Assembly: GCF_022810405.1 (NCBI RefSeq)
Contig: NZ_JALGQE010000010.1
Span: 119,495-183,494 of the forward strand
Origin: Rhodococcus sp. ARC_M5
Lineage (GTDB): Bacteria; Actinomycetota; Actinomycetes; Mycobacteriales; Mycobacteriaceae
Reading direction: 5' to 3'
DNA length: 64,000 bases
The position numbers and the translations under genes were made by a program. Numbering within the stretch: position 1 is the first letter of the stretch; each line of letters starts with the position of its first letter. The notes under the pieces were generated by a model. That model made no database searches, had not been told where the DNA came from, and saw only the letters and a program-made list of their open reading frames with translations. This document shows positions 34,367 to 43,230 of the stretch, in pieces.

Positions 34367-35547
34367 CAATGCACATGCCCGCGGAGGTCGCCACCGAGAT
34401 CGACGAAGGCGGTGGCTCTCGACCCGACGTCGTGTGGATCGACAACGCCGTACTGCGCCTCGGGTTCGTCCCCGCACTGGGTGGGCGCTTGCTCTCGATG
34501 CGCATGCGAGGCCAGGAGTTGTTGTGGCGGAACGCGTCTCTGCTCGATGACGCATTGCATCCGGTCGGGTCACATGTCCCCGAACCCGTGTCCGGCGCGA
34601 TGAGCCTGTGGAACAACTACGGCGGCGACAAGACATGGCCGGCACCGCAGGGCTGGTCGGCGTCGACCGAATGGGCGGGACCGCCGGACCCCGTACTGGA
34701 TTCCGGCTACTACGACTGGACCGTCGACCGCACCGACAAGTCGACAACCGTGACCATGACCAGCGGCCACGACCCACGGACCGGCCTCACCGTCACGCGC
34801 GCGGTCAGCGTGACCCGCGGGCAGAGCGCCTACGACGTGCACCTGTCCGCGCAGAACACCTCCGAGAACAACGTGCGATGGGCGCTGTGGAATGTCACCC
34901 AGCGCGCGGGCGGCGAACCCGGGTCCGGCGGTGTGGACATCGGCATCGAGCCCGGTGATCACCGAACAGTCGAGTTGGCCGTCGGCACCGGCGCACCGCG
35001 AGTGGACACTCTGGGCACCGACCGACTACACGTGGCGCACCAGGACGTCGTCGGCAAGGTCGGTGTACCCGGAGCCAGCGGATGGTTGGCGCACAGCGCT
35101 TTCGGCACCACCGCGACCCAGACGTTCACCGTCGACCCGACTGCCGAGTATCCGGACCAGGGCTCGCGGGTCGAGGTCTGGATGGAGCACCCCCTCACCC
35201 ACCCGATCACCCACCTGGGTGGCCTGCACCCCAGCGCTCGCATCGTGGAGATCGAACTGCTCGGCCCCTCGACCGCACTGGCACCGGGTGATCGCACCGA
35301 CTACCGCTACCGCAGTGGCGTCTCCGAAGGTTCGGGCGACGTCCGCGCCGTCACTTCGGTCGGACACTGGGAAGGCGACGACCGCTTCTGCAGCTACATC
35401 TCCGGCCACCTGGTCGTCGACGGTGAGGCCGTGGCATCTGTTCGGGCGGGCGATGCTCTTACCATCGCGGTTGTCGGTGATGTGATGCTGCGGGACCACA
35501 CGGGAACCGACTACGACGTGACCCCGGCACGGAAGGACACTCCATGA
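34363..35547 (+). CDS. Aldose epimerase-like (galactose mutarotase fold) protein
   Basis: This 394-residue soluble protein resembles DUF4380/aldose 1-epimerase-like proteins. VWIDNAVLRLGFVPALGGRLLSMRMRGQELLWRN is the first beta-layer, and NNYGGDKTWPAPQGW follows with a histidine-poor active-site region. The GTG start overlaps the previous stop (GTGA). In a pathway that oxidises an aldose, a mutarotase would supply the reactive anomer, which fits its place. The classical catalytic His/Glu pair of GalM could not be assigned with certainty, so it may be a binding or non-canonical epimerase. Confidence 0.72.
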   Translation: MTMHMPAEVATEIDEGGGSRPDVVWIDNAVLRLGFVPALGGRLLSMRMRGQELLWRNASLLDDALHPVGSHVPEPVSGAMSLWNNYGGDKTWPAPQGWSASTEWAGPPDPVLDSGYYDWTVDRTDKSTTVTMTSGHDPRTGLTVTRAVSVTRGQSAYDVHLSAQNTSENNVRWALWNVTQRAGGEPGSGGVDIGIEPGDHRTVELAVGTGAPRVDTLGTDRLHVAHQDVVGKVGVPGASGWLAHSAFGTTATQTFTVDPTAEYPDQGSRVEVWMEHPLTHPITHLGGLHPSARIVEIELLGPSTALAPGDRTDYRYRSGVSEGSGDVRAVTSVGHWEGDDRFCSYISGHLVVDGEAVASVRAGDALTIAVVGDVMLRDHTGTDYDVTPARKDTP

Positions 35548-36284
35548 CACGCACCGTTCTCATCACCGGCGCGGCCGCCGGTATCGGTGCCGCGACGGCC
35601 CGTCGGATGGCGGCATCGGGGTGGTCTGTCGCGTTGTTGGATCTCGACGATCGAGTCGATGAGGTTGCAGCAGAGATCGCGTCGGCAGGTGGGCGAGCTC
35701 TCGCGTTCGTCGGCGATGTCACGTTAGAGAACGATTGGAACGATGCGCTGGAGCAGGTGCACGTCGAACTCGGTCCCGTCGACGCCCTCGTGAGCAACGC
35801 CCTCGCCACCGATCGGGTGCCGCTGCACGAGATGACGCTGGCCTCGTGGCAACGGCAACTGGACGTCAACCTGACCGGAACGTTTCTGGGTGTCCGGGCA
35901 TGCTTGGCCGACCTGCGGCGAGATCGCCGAGGCTCGATCGTGCTCGTCTCCTCGGTGCACGCCAACTTCGGGCTCCCCGCCGTCCCTGCCTACGCGGCAA
36001 CCAAGGCCGGGCTGACGGGTCTCACCCGCCAGCTCGCGACCGAATACGGTGGCGAGGTCCGGGTGAACTGTCTGCTGCCCGGACCGGTGCTGACCGCGCA
36101 GTGGGACGGGATCTCGGATGCAGACCGCGCAGCCAGTGCGGCCCAAACCGCGACCGGCCGACTCGGACAACCGGACGAGGTGGCGGCGCCGATCGAATTT
36201 CTGCTCGGCGACCAGGCGTCGTTCATCACCGGAACCACTCTCGTCGTCGACGGCGGGTGGAGTATCACCAAGAATTCGGCATGA
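35544..36284 (+). CDS. Short-chain dehydrogenase, probable sugar dehydrogenase
   Basis: This 246-residue classical SDR has TGAAAGIG (8-15), a serine in VLVSSVHAN (about 138) and catalytic Tyr-Lys in PAYAATKAG (about 151-155). The structural motif is VSNALA in place of NNAG. TTLVVDGGWS at the C-terminus resembles glucose/galactose dehydrogenase-type SDRs. It overlaps the epimerase-like gene by 4 bases. It may be the aldose 1-dehydrogenase that produces the lactone for the lactonase encoded at the operon end. Confidence 0.86.
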   Translation: MTRTVLITGAAAGIGAATARRMAASGWSVALLDLDDRVDEVAAEIASAGGRALAFVGDVTLENDWNDALEQVHVELGPVDALVSNALATDRVPLHEMTLASWQRQLDVNLTGTFLGVRACLADLRRDRRGSIVLVSSVHANFGLPAVPAYAATKAGLTGLTRQLATEYGGEVRVNCLLPGPVLTAQWDGISDADRAASAAQTATGRLGQPDEVAAPIEFLLGDQASFITGTTLVVDGGWSITKNSA

Positions 36285-36315
36285 GCGACAGTACCGATGG
36301 CGTGAAGGGGATCGC

Positions 36316-37035
36316 ATGACGGGCTACACAGGACGCGGATTGCACGGCACCACAGTCGAACTGCTCGGCTCACGCATCGTGGACGGCACCATCACCCCTG
36401 GTGAGACCCTCGACCTCCGCGCTCTGGGCTCGGAGATGGACCTGTCGATGACCGCGCTACGGGAGGCCATCAAGGTGCTTGCCGCGAAGGGTTTGCTCGA
36501 TTCTCGGCAGCGACGCGGCACCTTCGTCCGTGACCGGGCCGCATGGAATGTGCTGGACAGTGACGTCATCCGGTGGCGGCATGCCGCGGGCGATGCGGCG
36601 GCAATGCTCACCGAGCTGGCCGAGGTTCGCGCCATCATCGAACCGTCGGCGGCAGGCCTCGCTGCGCTGCGCCGCACCGACGACGATCTCGCCGACTTCG
36701 AGGCAGCGCTCGACAACATGGAGGCAGCGTCATCGGCCGGTGCAGACCAGGCGGCCGCGGCCGACCTTGCCTGGCACGCGATACTGCTGCGCGCGGCCCA
36801 CAACGAAATGCTCGCCAGCATGAGCATCTTCGTAGAACCGGCCTTGATGGTTCGAGACTCGTTGGTGCACAACCACACCGAAGACAATCCGGTTCCCAGC
36901 CACCGCGCCGTCGTCGACGCCATCAGAGCGAGCGATGCGGCCGGTGCGGTCGAGCTGACCCGTGCGCTTCTCGACAAGTCCGTCGACGACCTGTCGCGCG
37001 TGCTCGAACTGATCAACAGCAAGGACCACGAGTGA
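36316..37035 (+). CDS. GntR-family (FadR/FCD type) transcriptional regulator
   Basis: This 239-residue protein has an N-terminal winged helix (VELLGSRIVDGTITPGETLDLRALGSEMDLSMTALREAIKVLAAKGLLDSRQRRGTFV, about 11-66). An all-helical FCD effector domain follows, with AEVRAIIEPSAAGLAAL and the metal-site histidines (LAWHAILLRAAHN and PVPSHRAVVDAI). Relatives in sugar-acid operons, such as DgoR, sense the sugar acid. ATG 36316 has AAGGGG upstream. It overlaps dgoD (GTGA) and likely represses the operon through the AATACTA dyad upstream of the binding-protein gene. Confidence 0.9.
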   Translation: MTGYTGRGLHGTTVELLGSRIVDGTITPGETLDLRALGSEMDLSMTALREAIKVLAAKGLLDSRQRRGTFVRDRAAWNVLDSDVIRWRHAAGDAAAMLTELAEVRAIIEPSAAGLAALRRTDDDLADFEAALDNMEAASSAGADQAAAADLAWHAILLRAAHNEMLASMSIFVEPALMVRDSLVHNHTEDNPVPSHRAVVDAIRASDAAGAVELTRALLDKSVDDLSRVLELINSKDHE

Positions 37036-38180
37036 AGATCACTGCAATCGACACGTTTGCTGTCGCACCCCGCTGGCTGTTCTGCCGTGTCGAGACCGAT
37101 GCCGGCATCGTCGGGTGGGGTGAGCCCGTCGTCGAGGGCCGCGCCGACACGGTGCGCGCCGCCGTCCGAGAGCTGGCCGAGCTCCTCATCGGCCGCGATC
37201 CCCGCACGGTCGAAGCGCACTGGCAGGTGATGACGAAGGGCGGTTTCTATCGCGGCGGACCGGTACTGTCCAGCGCAGTCGCCGGACTGGACCAGGCACT
37301 GTGGGACATCCTCGGCAAATCACTCGACGTGCCCGTCCACCAACTGCTCGGCGGCGCGGTGCGCGACCGAGTCCGCGTGTACGGATGGATCGGCGGGGAC
37401 GAACCGGCCGAGGTGGCCGACGCAGCCCGGGCGCAGATCGAGAACGGGCTGACTGCGCTGAAGATGAACGCGTGCGGCCGAATCGGGCGTCTCGCCACCG
37501 CAGCCGAACTCGATGGTGTGGTGGAGCGCGTCTCGCAGGTTCGAGCGGCGATCGGCGACGGCAACGACGTGGCGATCGACTTCCACGGCAGGGTCGGTGT
37601 CGCGGATGCGCGGCGACTGCTGCCGGTGTTGGAGCCGCTCCGGCCGCTGTTCGTCGAGGAACCGGTGCTCCCGGAATTCGCACACCGACTCCGAGACATC
37701 GTGTCCAGCAGCAGTGTTCCGATCGGCACCGGCGAACGGTTGTTCTCACGCGCGGAGTTCTTACCCGTCCTCGAAGCCGGCGTGACCGTCGTTCAACCCG
37801 ACATCTCCCATGCGGGCGGCATCTCCGAGGTGCGGCGCATCGCCACGCTCGCCGACACTTTCGGGGCTCTGCTGGCACCGCACTGCCCACTCGGTCCGAT
37901 CGCGTTGGCGGCGAGTTTGCAAGTCGCGTTCGCAACGCCGAACTTCCTGCTGCAGGAGCAGTCCATCGGCATTCACTACAACGAAGGCAGCGCGGAACTG
38001 CTCGACTATGTGCTCGACCGGTCGCCTTTCACCTTCGTCGACGGTCACGTCGAGCGTTGGACCGCAGCAGGTTTGGGCATCGAAGTCGACGAAGACGCTG
38101 TACGTCGCGCAGATGCCGTTGCCGAGAGCTGGCACGGCCCGATCTGGCACCACCCGGATGGTTCGTTCGCCGAATGGTGA
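37032..38180 (+). CDS. dgoD: D-galactonate dehydratase
   Basis: This 382-residue enolase-superfamily enzyme is very similar throughout to Escherichia coli DgoD. It opens KITAIDTFAVAPRW and holds the metal ligands D183, E209 and E235 with the DFHGR histidine H185. The second histidine lies in LAPHCPLGPIALAA (H284), and it ends DGSFAEW. DgoD dehydrates D-galactonate to 2-keto-3-deoxy-D-galactonate. The GTG start overlaps the GntR stop. Its identity anchors the interpretation of the operon as a De Ley-Doudoroff-type route. Confidence 0.93.
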   Translation: MKITAIDTFAVAPRWLFCRVETDAGIVGWGEPVVEGRADTVRAAVRELAELLIGRDPRTVEAHWQVMTKGGFYRGGPVLSSAVAGLDQALWDILGKSLDVPVHQLLGGAVRDRVRVYGWIGGDEPAEVADAARAQIENGLTALKMNACGRIGRLATAAELDGVVERVSQVRAAIGDGNDVAIDFHGRVGVADARRLLPVLEPLRPLFVEEPVLPEFAHRLRDIVSSSSVPIGTGERLFSRAEFLPVLEAGVTVVQPDISHAGGISEVRRIATLADTFGALLAPHCPLGPIALAASLQVAFATPNFLLQEQSIGIHYNEGSAELLDYVLDRSPFTFVDGHVERWTAAGLGIEVDEDAVRRADAVAESWHGPIWHHPDGSFAEW

Positions 38181-38206
38181 CGAGCTCTACAGAAACGAGA
38201 ACTTCC

Positions 38207-38833
38207 ATGACCCTGTTGGACGACCTTCGCGAGCACCGATTGCTGGGCATCATCCGCGGTACCGACGCCGCAGCGTCCATCGACACCGCCCTCGCCCTCG
38301 CCGACGAAGGGGTCCGCCTCTTCGAGGTGTCACTGACGTCGGCCGACGCACTGCGGGTCATCGAGACTGTTGCCGCTCGCCTCGACGGGAAGGTTCAGCT
38401 CGGGGCCGGCACAGTGATCGACCCGGCGGACGTGGCGCGGGTACGAGACGCCGGCGCGACCTACGTCGTCACCCCCGCCGTCGCACCGTCGGTCGAAGTT
38501 GCTGTCGCCGCGGGTATTCCGGTGCTGTGCGGCGCACTGACACCGACGGAAGTGGTCACGGCCGTCGGCCTCGGCGTCGACGGCGTCAAGATCTTCCCGG
38601 CGTCGGTCTTCGGACCGCAGTACTTCAAAGATCTGCGGGCACCGTTTCCGGATGTGCCGCTCATCCCGGTCGGCGGGGTCGGGGCCGACGCAATCGCGGC
38701 GTACTTCGCCAACGGGGCCACTGCTGTCGGCGTCGCCAGTCCGCTGTGTGGCGACGCTCCGAACGGTGGCGATCTCGGCGGACTTCGCGAACGCGCGCGT
38801 GCGTTTCTCGACGCTGTTAGAACCGACCAATGA
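38207..38833 (+). CDS. dgoA: 2-dehydro-3-deoxy-6-phosphogalactonate aldolase
   Basis: This 208-residue KDPG/KDPGal-type class I aldolase has the substrate-binding LFEVSLTS segment, GAGTVID, TPAVAPSV and the Schiff-base lysine in VKIFPAS. The N-terminus HRLLGIIRG is typical. It cleaves the phosphorylated keto-deoxy sugar acid to pyruvate and glyceraldehyde 3-phosphate. ATG 38207 is assumed; a GTG at 38177 overlapping the dgoD stop is in frame and would add ten residues. It overlaps the kinase gene by 4 bases. Confidence 0.9.
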   Translation: MTLLDDLREHRLLGIIRGTDAAASIDTALALADEGVRLFEVSLTSADALRVIETVAARLDGKVQLGAGTVIDPADVARVRDAGATYVVTPAVAPSVEVAVAAGIPVLCGALTPTEVVTAVGLGVDGVKIFPASVFGPQYFKDLRAPFPDVPLIPVGGVGADAIAAYFANGATAVGVASPLCGDAPNGGDLGGLRERARAFLDAVRTDQ

Positions 38834-39762
38834 CTGCCGACCTCGACGTCGTGACCATCGGTGAGTCGATGGTGGCAGTTCGGTGTGCAGGCCTGATCAA
38901 GTTCGGTGGCGCAGCGACCGTCGCGATGGCCGGGGCAGAGACCAACGTCGCCATCGGTCTCGCTCGGCTCGGCCATCGAGTCCGCTGGGCCGGACGGGTG
39001 GGTGCCGACGAATCCGGCGAACTGATCCTCCGCACACTGCGAGCCGAGAACGTGTTGACGGAAGGCGTGGTTCGCGATCCCGATCACGCCACCGGGCTGG
39101 TGATGTTCGAGCAGCGCCTGCCCGACGTCACCCGCGTCGAATACCACCGCGCAGGCTCGGCCGGATCACGGCTCACCCCTGCCGACGCCGATGCTGCGTT
39201 GACCGAGTCGCCTCGCATCCTCCACCTCACCGGCATCACGCCCGCTCTGTCGACGGATGCCGCCGCCGCGATCGAGACCGCTGTGCGGCGGGCCCGCGCC
39301 GACGGTGTGATCGTGTCGTTCGACGTCAACTTCCGGTCCCGGCTGTGGGACCTGGATTCAGCGTCCGCGGTGCTGCGTCCGCTCGTTCTTGCTTCACGCA
39401 TCGTGATCGCATCCGAGGACGAATTGAATCTCGTCGCAACGCATCCGGACGAACTGCTCGACGCCGGGGTGCACGAGGTCGTCATCAAGAGAGGGGCCGA
39501 CGGTGCCGCCGTCCACACCCGCGATGGCGTCGACGAAGCGCCCGGCCACCAAGTGACAGTCGTCGATTCCATCGGAGCGGGCGACGCTTTCACCGCGGGA
39601 TACCTGTCCGGTCGCCTCGACGGGCTGTCCATCACAGGACGACTCGCTCGAGCTAACACATTGGGAGCGTTCGCAGTATCGAGCCGCGGCGACTGGGAGG
39701 GGTTGCCCACACGCGGCGAGCTCGATCTGATCACCACCGAATCCGGAGCGGCGCTGCGATGA
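38830..39762 (+). CDS. PfkB-family sugar-acid kinase, probable 2-keto-3-deoxy-galactonate/gluconate kinase
   Basis: This 310-residue ribokinase-fold enzyme has the family opening TIGESMVAV, the GGAATVAMAGAETNVAIGLARLG segment and the catalytic anion-hole motif GAGDAFTAGYLSG, whose aspartate is the base. VSFDVNFRSRLW resembles KDG kinases. Bacterial KDGal kinase DgoK is a different family, so here a PfkB-type enzyme apparently fills the step between dehydratase and aldolase. It overlaps both neighbours by 4 bases. Confidence 0.88.
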   Translation: MTADLDVVTIGESMVAVRCAGLIKFGGAATVAMAGAETNVAIGLARLGHRVRWAGRVGADESGELILRTLRAENVLTEGVVRDPDHATGLVMFEQRLPDVTRVEYHRAGSAGSRLTPADADAALTESPRILHLTGITPALSTDAAAAIETAVRRARADGVIVSFDVNFRSRLWDLDSASAVLRPLVLASRIVIASEDELNLVATHPDELLDAGVHEVVIKRGADGAAVHTRDGVDEAPGHQVTVVDSIGAGDAFTAGYLSGRLDGLSITGRLARANTLGAFAVSSRGDWEGLPTRGELDLITTESGAALR

Positions 39763-40595
39763 CTCTCGTGGGTGAATGGGCACCGCTGTCCGACGCGCGA
39801 TACGAATTGGGCGAAGGAGCAAGACCCTCGGGAGCCGGATTCGTGTTCGTCGACCTACTGTCCGGCGCGTTGATTATGGATGATGGCTCGGTGCTGCACG
39901 ACCTGGACGTACCGCTCGGGGCGGTCGCACCACGGCCGGGTGGAGGATGGATTGCCGCTGCGGGCAACGGGATCGCGTTCCTGGACCGGTCCGGCGGCGA
40001 GGTCGAGTGGGTTGCCGACCTGCTGGTCGACGCACTGGTGCCGATGCGCATGAACGACGGGGTCGCCGATCCGCACGGCCGATTCTGGGCAGGTGCCATG
40101 CCGTACGGAGACCATCCCGGTACCGGGTTCCTCGTGCGCGTCGACGTCGACGGCAGGACTCATCGCGTCCTCGACGGACTGACGATTCCGAACGGTCCGG
40201 CCTTCTCCGCGGACGGATCCGTCATGTATCTGGCGGAGAGCACGGCCGGAGTGATCACCCGGTACGACGTGGCCGACGACGGCAGTCTCCTTGCCCCAAC
40301 AGCTTTCGCCGAAGTCGGTGACGCCAATCCGGATGGAATGACCGTCGACGCCGACGGGTGCCTCTGGTCAGCGCTGTGGGGTGGGCATCGTCTTCATCGG
40401 TATGCGCCAGACGGGGAACTCGTGGACGTCGTTCCGGTCCCTGCCTCTCAACCGACCAGCATCGCCTTCGGCTCGGGGCGCATTCTGGTGACCAGTGCTA
40501 CGACCGGCCTCGACGAGCCGGGTCCTTGGGACGGTGCGACCTTGATTACGTCCACCACCGTAGGCGGTGTGCCGACCGCGATGTTCGGCCGTTGA
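39759..40595 (+). CDS. SMP-30/gluconolactonase-family sugar lactonase
   Basis: This 278-residue six-bladed beta-propeller has the SMP-30 metal-site segments: the YELGEGARP glutamate near the start, MNDGVADPHGRFWAGAM and TIPNGPAFSADGSVMYLAES in the middle, and NPDGMTVDADGCLWSALW. It would hydrolyse the galactono- or gluconolactone made by the dehydrogenase to the acid used by DgoD. It ends the operon; only one base separates its stop from that of the convergent RidA-family gene. Confidence 0.9.
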   Translation: MTLVGEWAPLSDARYELGEGARPSGAGFVFVDLLSGALIMDDGSVLHDLDVPLGAVAPRPGGGWIAAAGNGIAFLDRSGGEVEWVADLLVDALVPMRMNDGVADPHGRFWAGAMPYGDHPGTGFLVRVDVDGRTHRVLDGLTIPNGPAFSADGSVMYLAESTAGVITRYDVADDGSLLAPTAFAEVGDANPDGMTVDADGCLWSALWGGHRLHRYAPDGELVDVVPVPASQPTSIAFGSGRILVTSATTGLDEPGPWDGATLITSTTVGGVPTAMFGR

Positions 40596-40596
40596 C

Positions 40597-40992
40597 CTAC
40601 CCGACCGCGGTGCCCTCGAGTTCGACCAGCAAACTGGGAATCGCGAGCCGGGTCACCCCGAGCAGGGTGCTGGTCGGCTTGACGCCCGCCGCGCCCAGCC
40701 GCGCTGCCAAATCGCCGTAGTGCGGCAGCAACGCGTCGACATCGGTGGTGTAGACGTTGAGCCGCACGAGATTTGCCAAGGACATATTCGCTTCGGCGAG
40801 AACGGCTTCCATGTTGTCGAGGCACAGGGACAACTGCGCGCCCATGTCATCGGGGTGCTGAGGCGAACCGTCATCGCCCGTCGCTGTCTGGCCGGAGAGG
40901 TAGAGCGTCCGAGCCTGCCCCGAGACGATCTCCCCCTGGTTGAATCCCATGTCCACCGACCATCGCACCGGGTTGACTGCCGTTCGTTCCAT
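40597..40992 (-). CDS. RidA/YjgF-family protein
   Basis: This 131-residue protein has the RidA fold: LYLSGQTATGDDGSPQHPDDMGAQLSLCLDNMEAVL, then the conserved arginine in LVRLNVYTTD and PTSTLLGVTRLAIPSLLVELE at the end. RidA proteins hydrolyse reactive enamine/imine intermediates, and many homologues serve pathway-specific roles. ATG 40992 and ATG 41007 are alternatives. It is convergent with the sugar operon with no room for a terminator. Confidence 0.88.
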   Translation of the reverse strand: MERTAVNPVRWSVDMGFNQGEIVSGQARTLYLSGQTATGDDGSPQHPDDMGAQLSLCLDNMEAVLAEANMSLANLVRLNVYTTDVDALLPHYGDLAARLGAAGVKPTSTLLGVTRLAIPSLLVELEGTAVG

Positions 40993-41121
40993 CGCGGCGC
41001 GCTCCATTCGATCGTTCGGGTGAGTGTGCACCGTCGAGCCTTGCACGGAATTTGGACATCGTCGGCGTTATAGGCCCATACGGTCTTGCGTACTAACGGC
41101 GTTCAGTCGACATCCACCTGA

Positions 41122-43074
41122 TCAGCGAGCCTCGTCCAGTCGAGGCTCCATGACAAAGTCGTCGAGATCAGCCCGCCGCGTCATCTCCCAGTAGTCGACG
41201 ATGCGCCACGGCAGCGTGGAGACCACGCGTCCGGCGTCGTTGCGGTACCAGTTGTCCATGCCGCCGTGCGACCAGATCATCTTCGCGTGCGCCTCGTCGT
41301 GCTTGCGGACATACTCCGTCTCCACGTCGGCCTTGCACTCGATGGCCCCGATCCGCTTGTCCACCATGTCGATCAGCACATCGATGATGTAGCGCACCTG
41401 ACATTCGGCGATGGTGATGTAACTACCCCCGTGACCCAGCACGGTTCCGGGACCGCAGGTGATGAAGAAGTTCGGAAAGTCCGGGACGGTGATGCCGAGG
41501 TACGCGTGCGCATCCTCGGGGCCCCAGATATCTCGAATGGACTCCCCCGATCGTCCGCGCACATCGATCGGCGTCAACAGCTTGTGCGTCTCGAAGCCCG
41601 TCGCGAGGATCACGACGTCGACCTCGGTCTCCGAACCGTCCTGCGCAACAACCGAGTTGGTGGTGATGGACGAGACTGCGTCGGCGATGAGGGTGACGTT
41701 GTCGCGCTTGAGCGCGGCGTACCAGCCGTTGTCGAGCAACATCCGCTTGCCGAAGGGTGGGTAATCGGGAAGCGACTTCTCGATGAGGTCCGGTCGGCCG
41801 TCGAGTTCACGTTCGATGTAGCGGGTGAAGACGCGTCGATGGGCGTCGTTCACCGGGTTGATCGAGCGCTGCGGATGCTCCCACTCGGGATCGACCTGCA
41901 GCGAGCTGTGCACCCGATCGTTGAAGTTCCAGGCCAGCCTGGTCCGGTACCACAGCCGATACAGCGGAACGACATCCATCAGGTAGTTGGCATCGTCGCC
42001 CATCTCGGTGAAGTACACATCGCTCGACGACACCCACTGCGGCGAGCGCTGAAAGACCGTGGCATGCCCCACCGTCGACGCGATGGCCGGCAGCACCTGC
42101 ATGGCACTGGCCCCGGTTCCGACGATGGCGACACGCTTACCGGTCAGATCCAGATCGGCCGGCCAGTTCGCCGTGTGGAAGATCGGGCCGTCGAACGACT
42201 CGAGCCCGGGAATGTGGGGCACCTTCGGCCGATTGAGCTGGCCGGTAGCGGTGATCACCACGTCGGCGGTCAGCGTGTTGCCGTCGACCGTCGTGACGGT
42301 CCAGCCCTGCCTCTCCGCGTCGTACTCGGCGGTCGCCACCTCGGTGTCGAATCGAATGCGTTGCCGCAGATCGTGTTCGGAGGCAACGTCGCTGAGGTAC
42401 TGCCACACCTCGTCGCGCTTGCCGAAGTGGGTGCTCCAGGCCCGCGGCGCGAAGGAGTAGGAGTACAGGTGACTGGGGGTGTCGACGCCGGCACCGGGGT
42501 AGGTGTTCTCGAACCAACCACCGCCCACGTCGGAGTTCTTCTCGAGCACTGTGTGACTGATGCCCGCGTCATGCAGCTTGATGGCCGCGAGCATTCCGGA
42601 GACGCCGGCACCGATGACGATGACCGACAGATCGTTCGGAGCCGCCACGGGAGTGTCCGCGACGGTGAAGCCCATGTCCTCGGCGACCATGACGCCGAAC
42701 TCGGGCGGAACCTGCTCACCGACGGCCACGCTGATCATCTCGACGAGGTGCTCCGAGTCGGGTGAGGGCACCGCCATGGGCGCGCCCTCGTGGAACGCGC
42801 AGATCACATCGAGCGCTGCGGAACGGATGCGGTCGGCAACTGCATCATCGAATCCGCCCGTGTCGTTGTTGTCCATCCCCCGACTACGCGTAGGGCGATA
42901 CGGATCGGCGAGCCACATGGGATCGCCGGTCAACTGATAGAGCACCGCCACCAGCGTGGGCAGGTTGGCTGCGGTGAGAGCCCGCGAGAGTCGGTCCCGA
43001 TCGACTCCACCCACGGTCTCCGCTGCCGTTGCTGCGTCTGTGGACACCGGTACCTCCTGTTGCGCGCTGCTCAA
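41122..43074 (-). CDS. Type I Baeyer-Villiger monooxygenase, 4-hydroxyacetophenone monooxygenase-like
   Basis: This 650-residue flavoprotein has an N-terminal extension of about 145 residues like HAPMO. An FAD Rossmann motif IGAGVSG (154-160), the Baeyer-Villiger fingerprint FDGPIFHTANWP (294-305) and the NADPH motif VGTGASAM (318-325) follow. DVVILATGFETH comes later. Such enzymes insert oxygen next to a ketone carbonyl, giving an ester or lactone. An esterase (46098) and oxidoreductase in the same cluster could take the product further. It is transcribed away from the rest; a dyad 20 bases upstream probably binds the cluster's TetR protein. Confidence 0.92.
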   Translation of the reverse strand: MSSAQQEVPVSTDAATAAETVGGVDRDRLSRALTAANLPTLVAVLYQLTGDPMWLADPYRPTRSRGMDNNDTGGFDDAVADRIRSAALDVICAFHEGAPMAVPSPDSEHLVEMISVAVGEQVPPEFGVMVAEDMGFTVADTPVAAPNDLSVIVIGAGVSGMLAAIKLHDAGISHTVLEKNSDVGGGWFENTYPGAGVDTPSHLYSYSFAPRAWSTHFGKRDEVWQYLSDVASEHDLRQRIRFDTEVATAEYDAERQGWTVTTVDGNTLTADVVITATGQLNRPKVPHIPGLESFDGPIFHTANWPADLDLTGKRVAIVGTGASAMQVLPAIASTVGHATVFQRSPQWVSSSDVYFTEMGDDANYLMDVVPLYRLWYRTRLAWNFNDRVHSSLQVDPEWEHPQRSINPVNDAHRRVFTRYIERELDGRPDLIEKSLPDYPPFGKRMLLDNGWYAALKRDNVTLIADAVSSITTNSVVAQDGSETEVDVVILATGFETHKLLTPIDVRGRSGESIRDIWGPEDAHAYLGITVPDFPNFFITCGPGTVLGHGGSYITIAECQVRYIIDVLIDMVDKRIGAIECKADVETEYVRKHDEAHAKMIWSHGGMDNWYRNDAGRVVSTLPWRIVDYWEMTRRADLDDFVMEPRLDEAR

Positions 43075-43093
43075 TCCGACTCCGACAGCTCAA

Positions 43094-43107
43094 CTAACCA
43101 CGGTTAG
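43094..43107. promoter_or_regulatory. TetR-type operator candidate between the monooxygenase and nitroreductase genes
   Basis: CTAACC-AC-GGTTAG is a perfect 6-bp dyad with a 2-base spacer. It sits 20 bases before the monooxygenase start, in the 156-bp region that separates it from the divergent nitroreductase operon. That operon encodes a TetR regulator (45482), which is the obvious binder. One site could control both directions. Confidence 0.6.
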
Positions 43108-43230
43108 GCAACCTCGCGCAAGGGATTCGTGGTCTCGAAATTCGCAGCACCTGAACCCTTGACAATGTGGCCCACGCCACACGATGCTTCATGGCACTAC
43201 CTAACAGCGGACAGGCGAAGGGAAACACCC

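Noticed and set aside
37301..38833. Long plus-strand frame overlapping dgoD and the aldolase gene
   Set aside because: It is an Arg-rich shadow of the GC-rich dgoD gene for most of its length. Only its last 208 codons, from ATG 38207, are the real aldolase.
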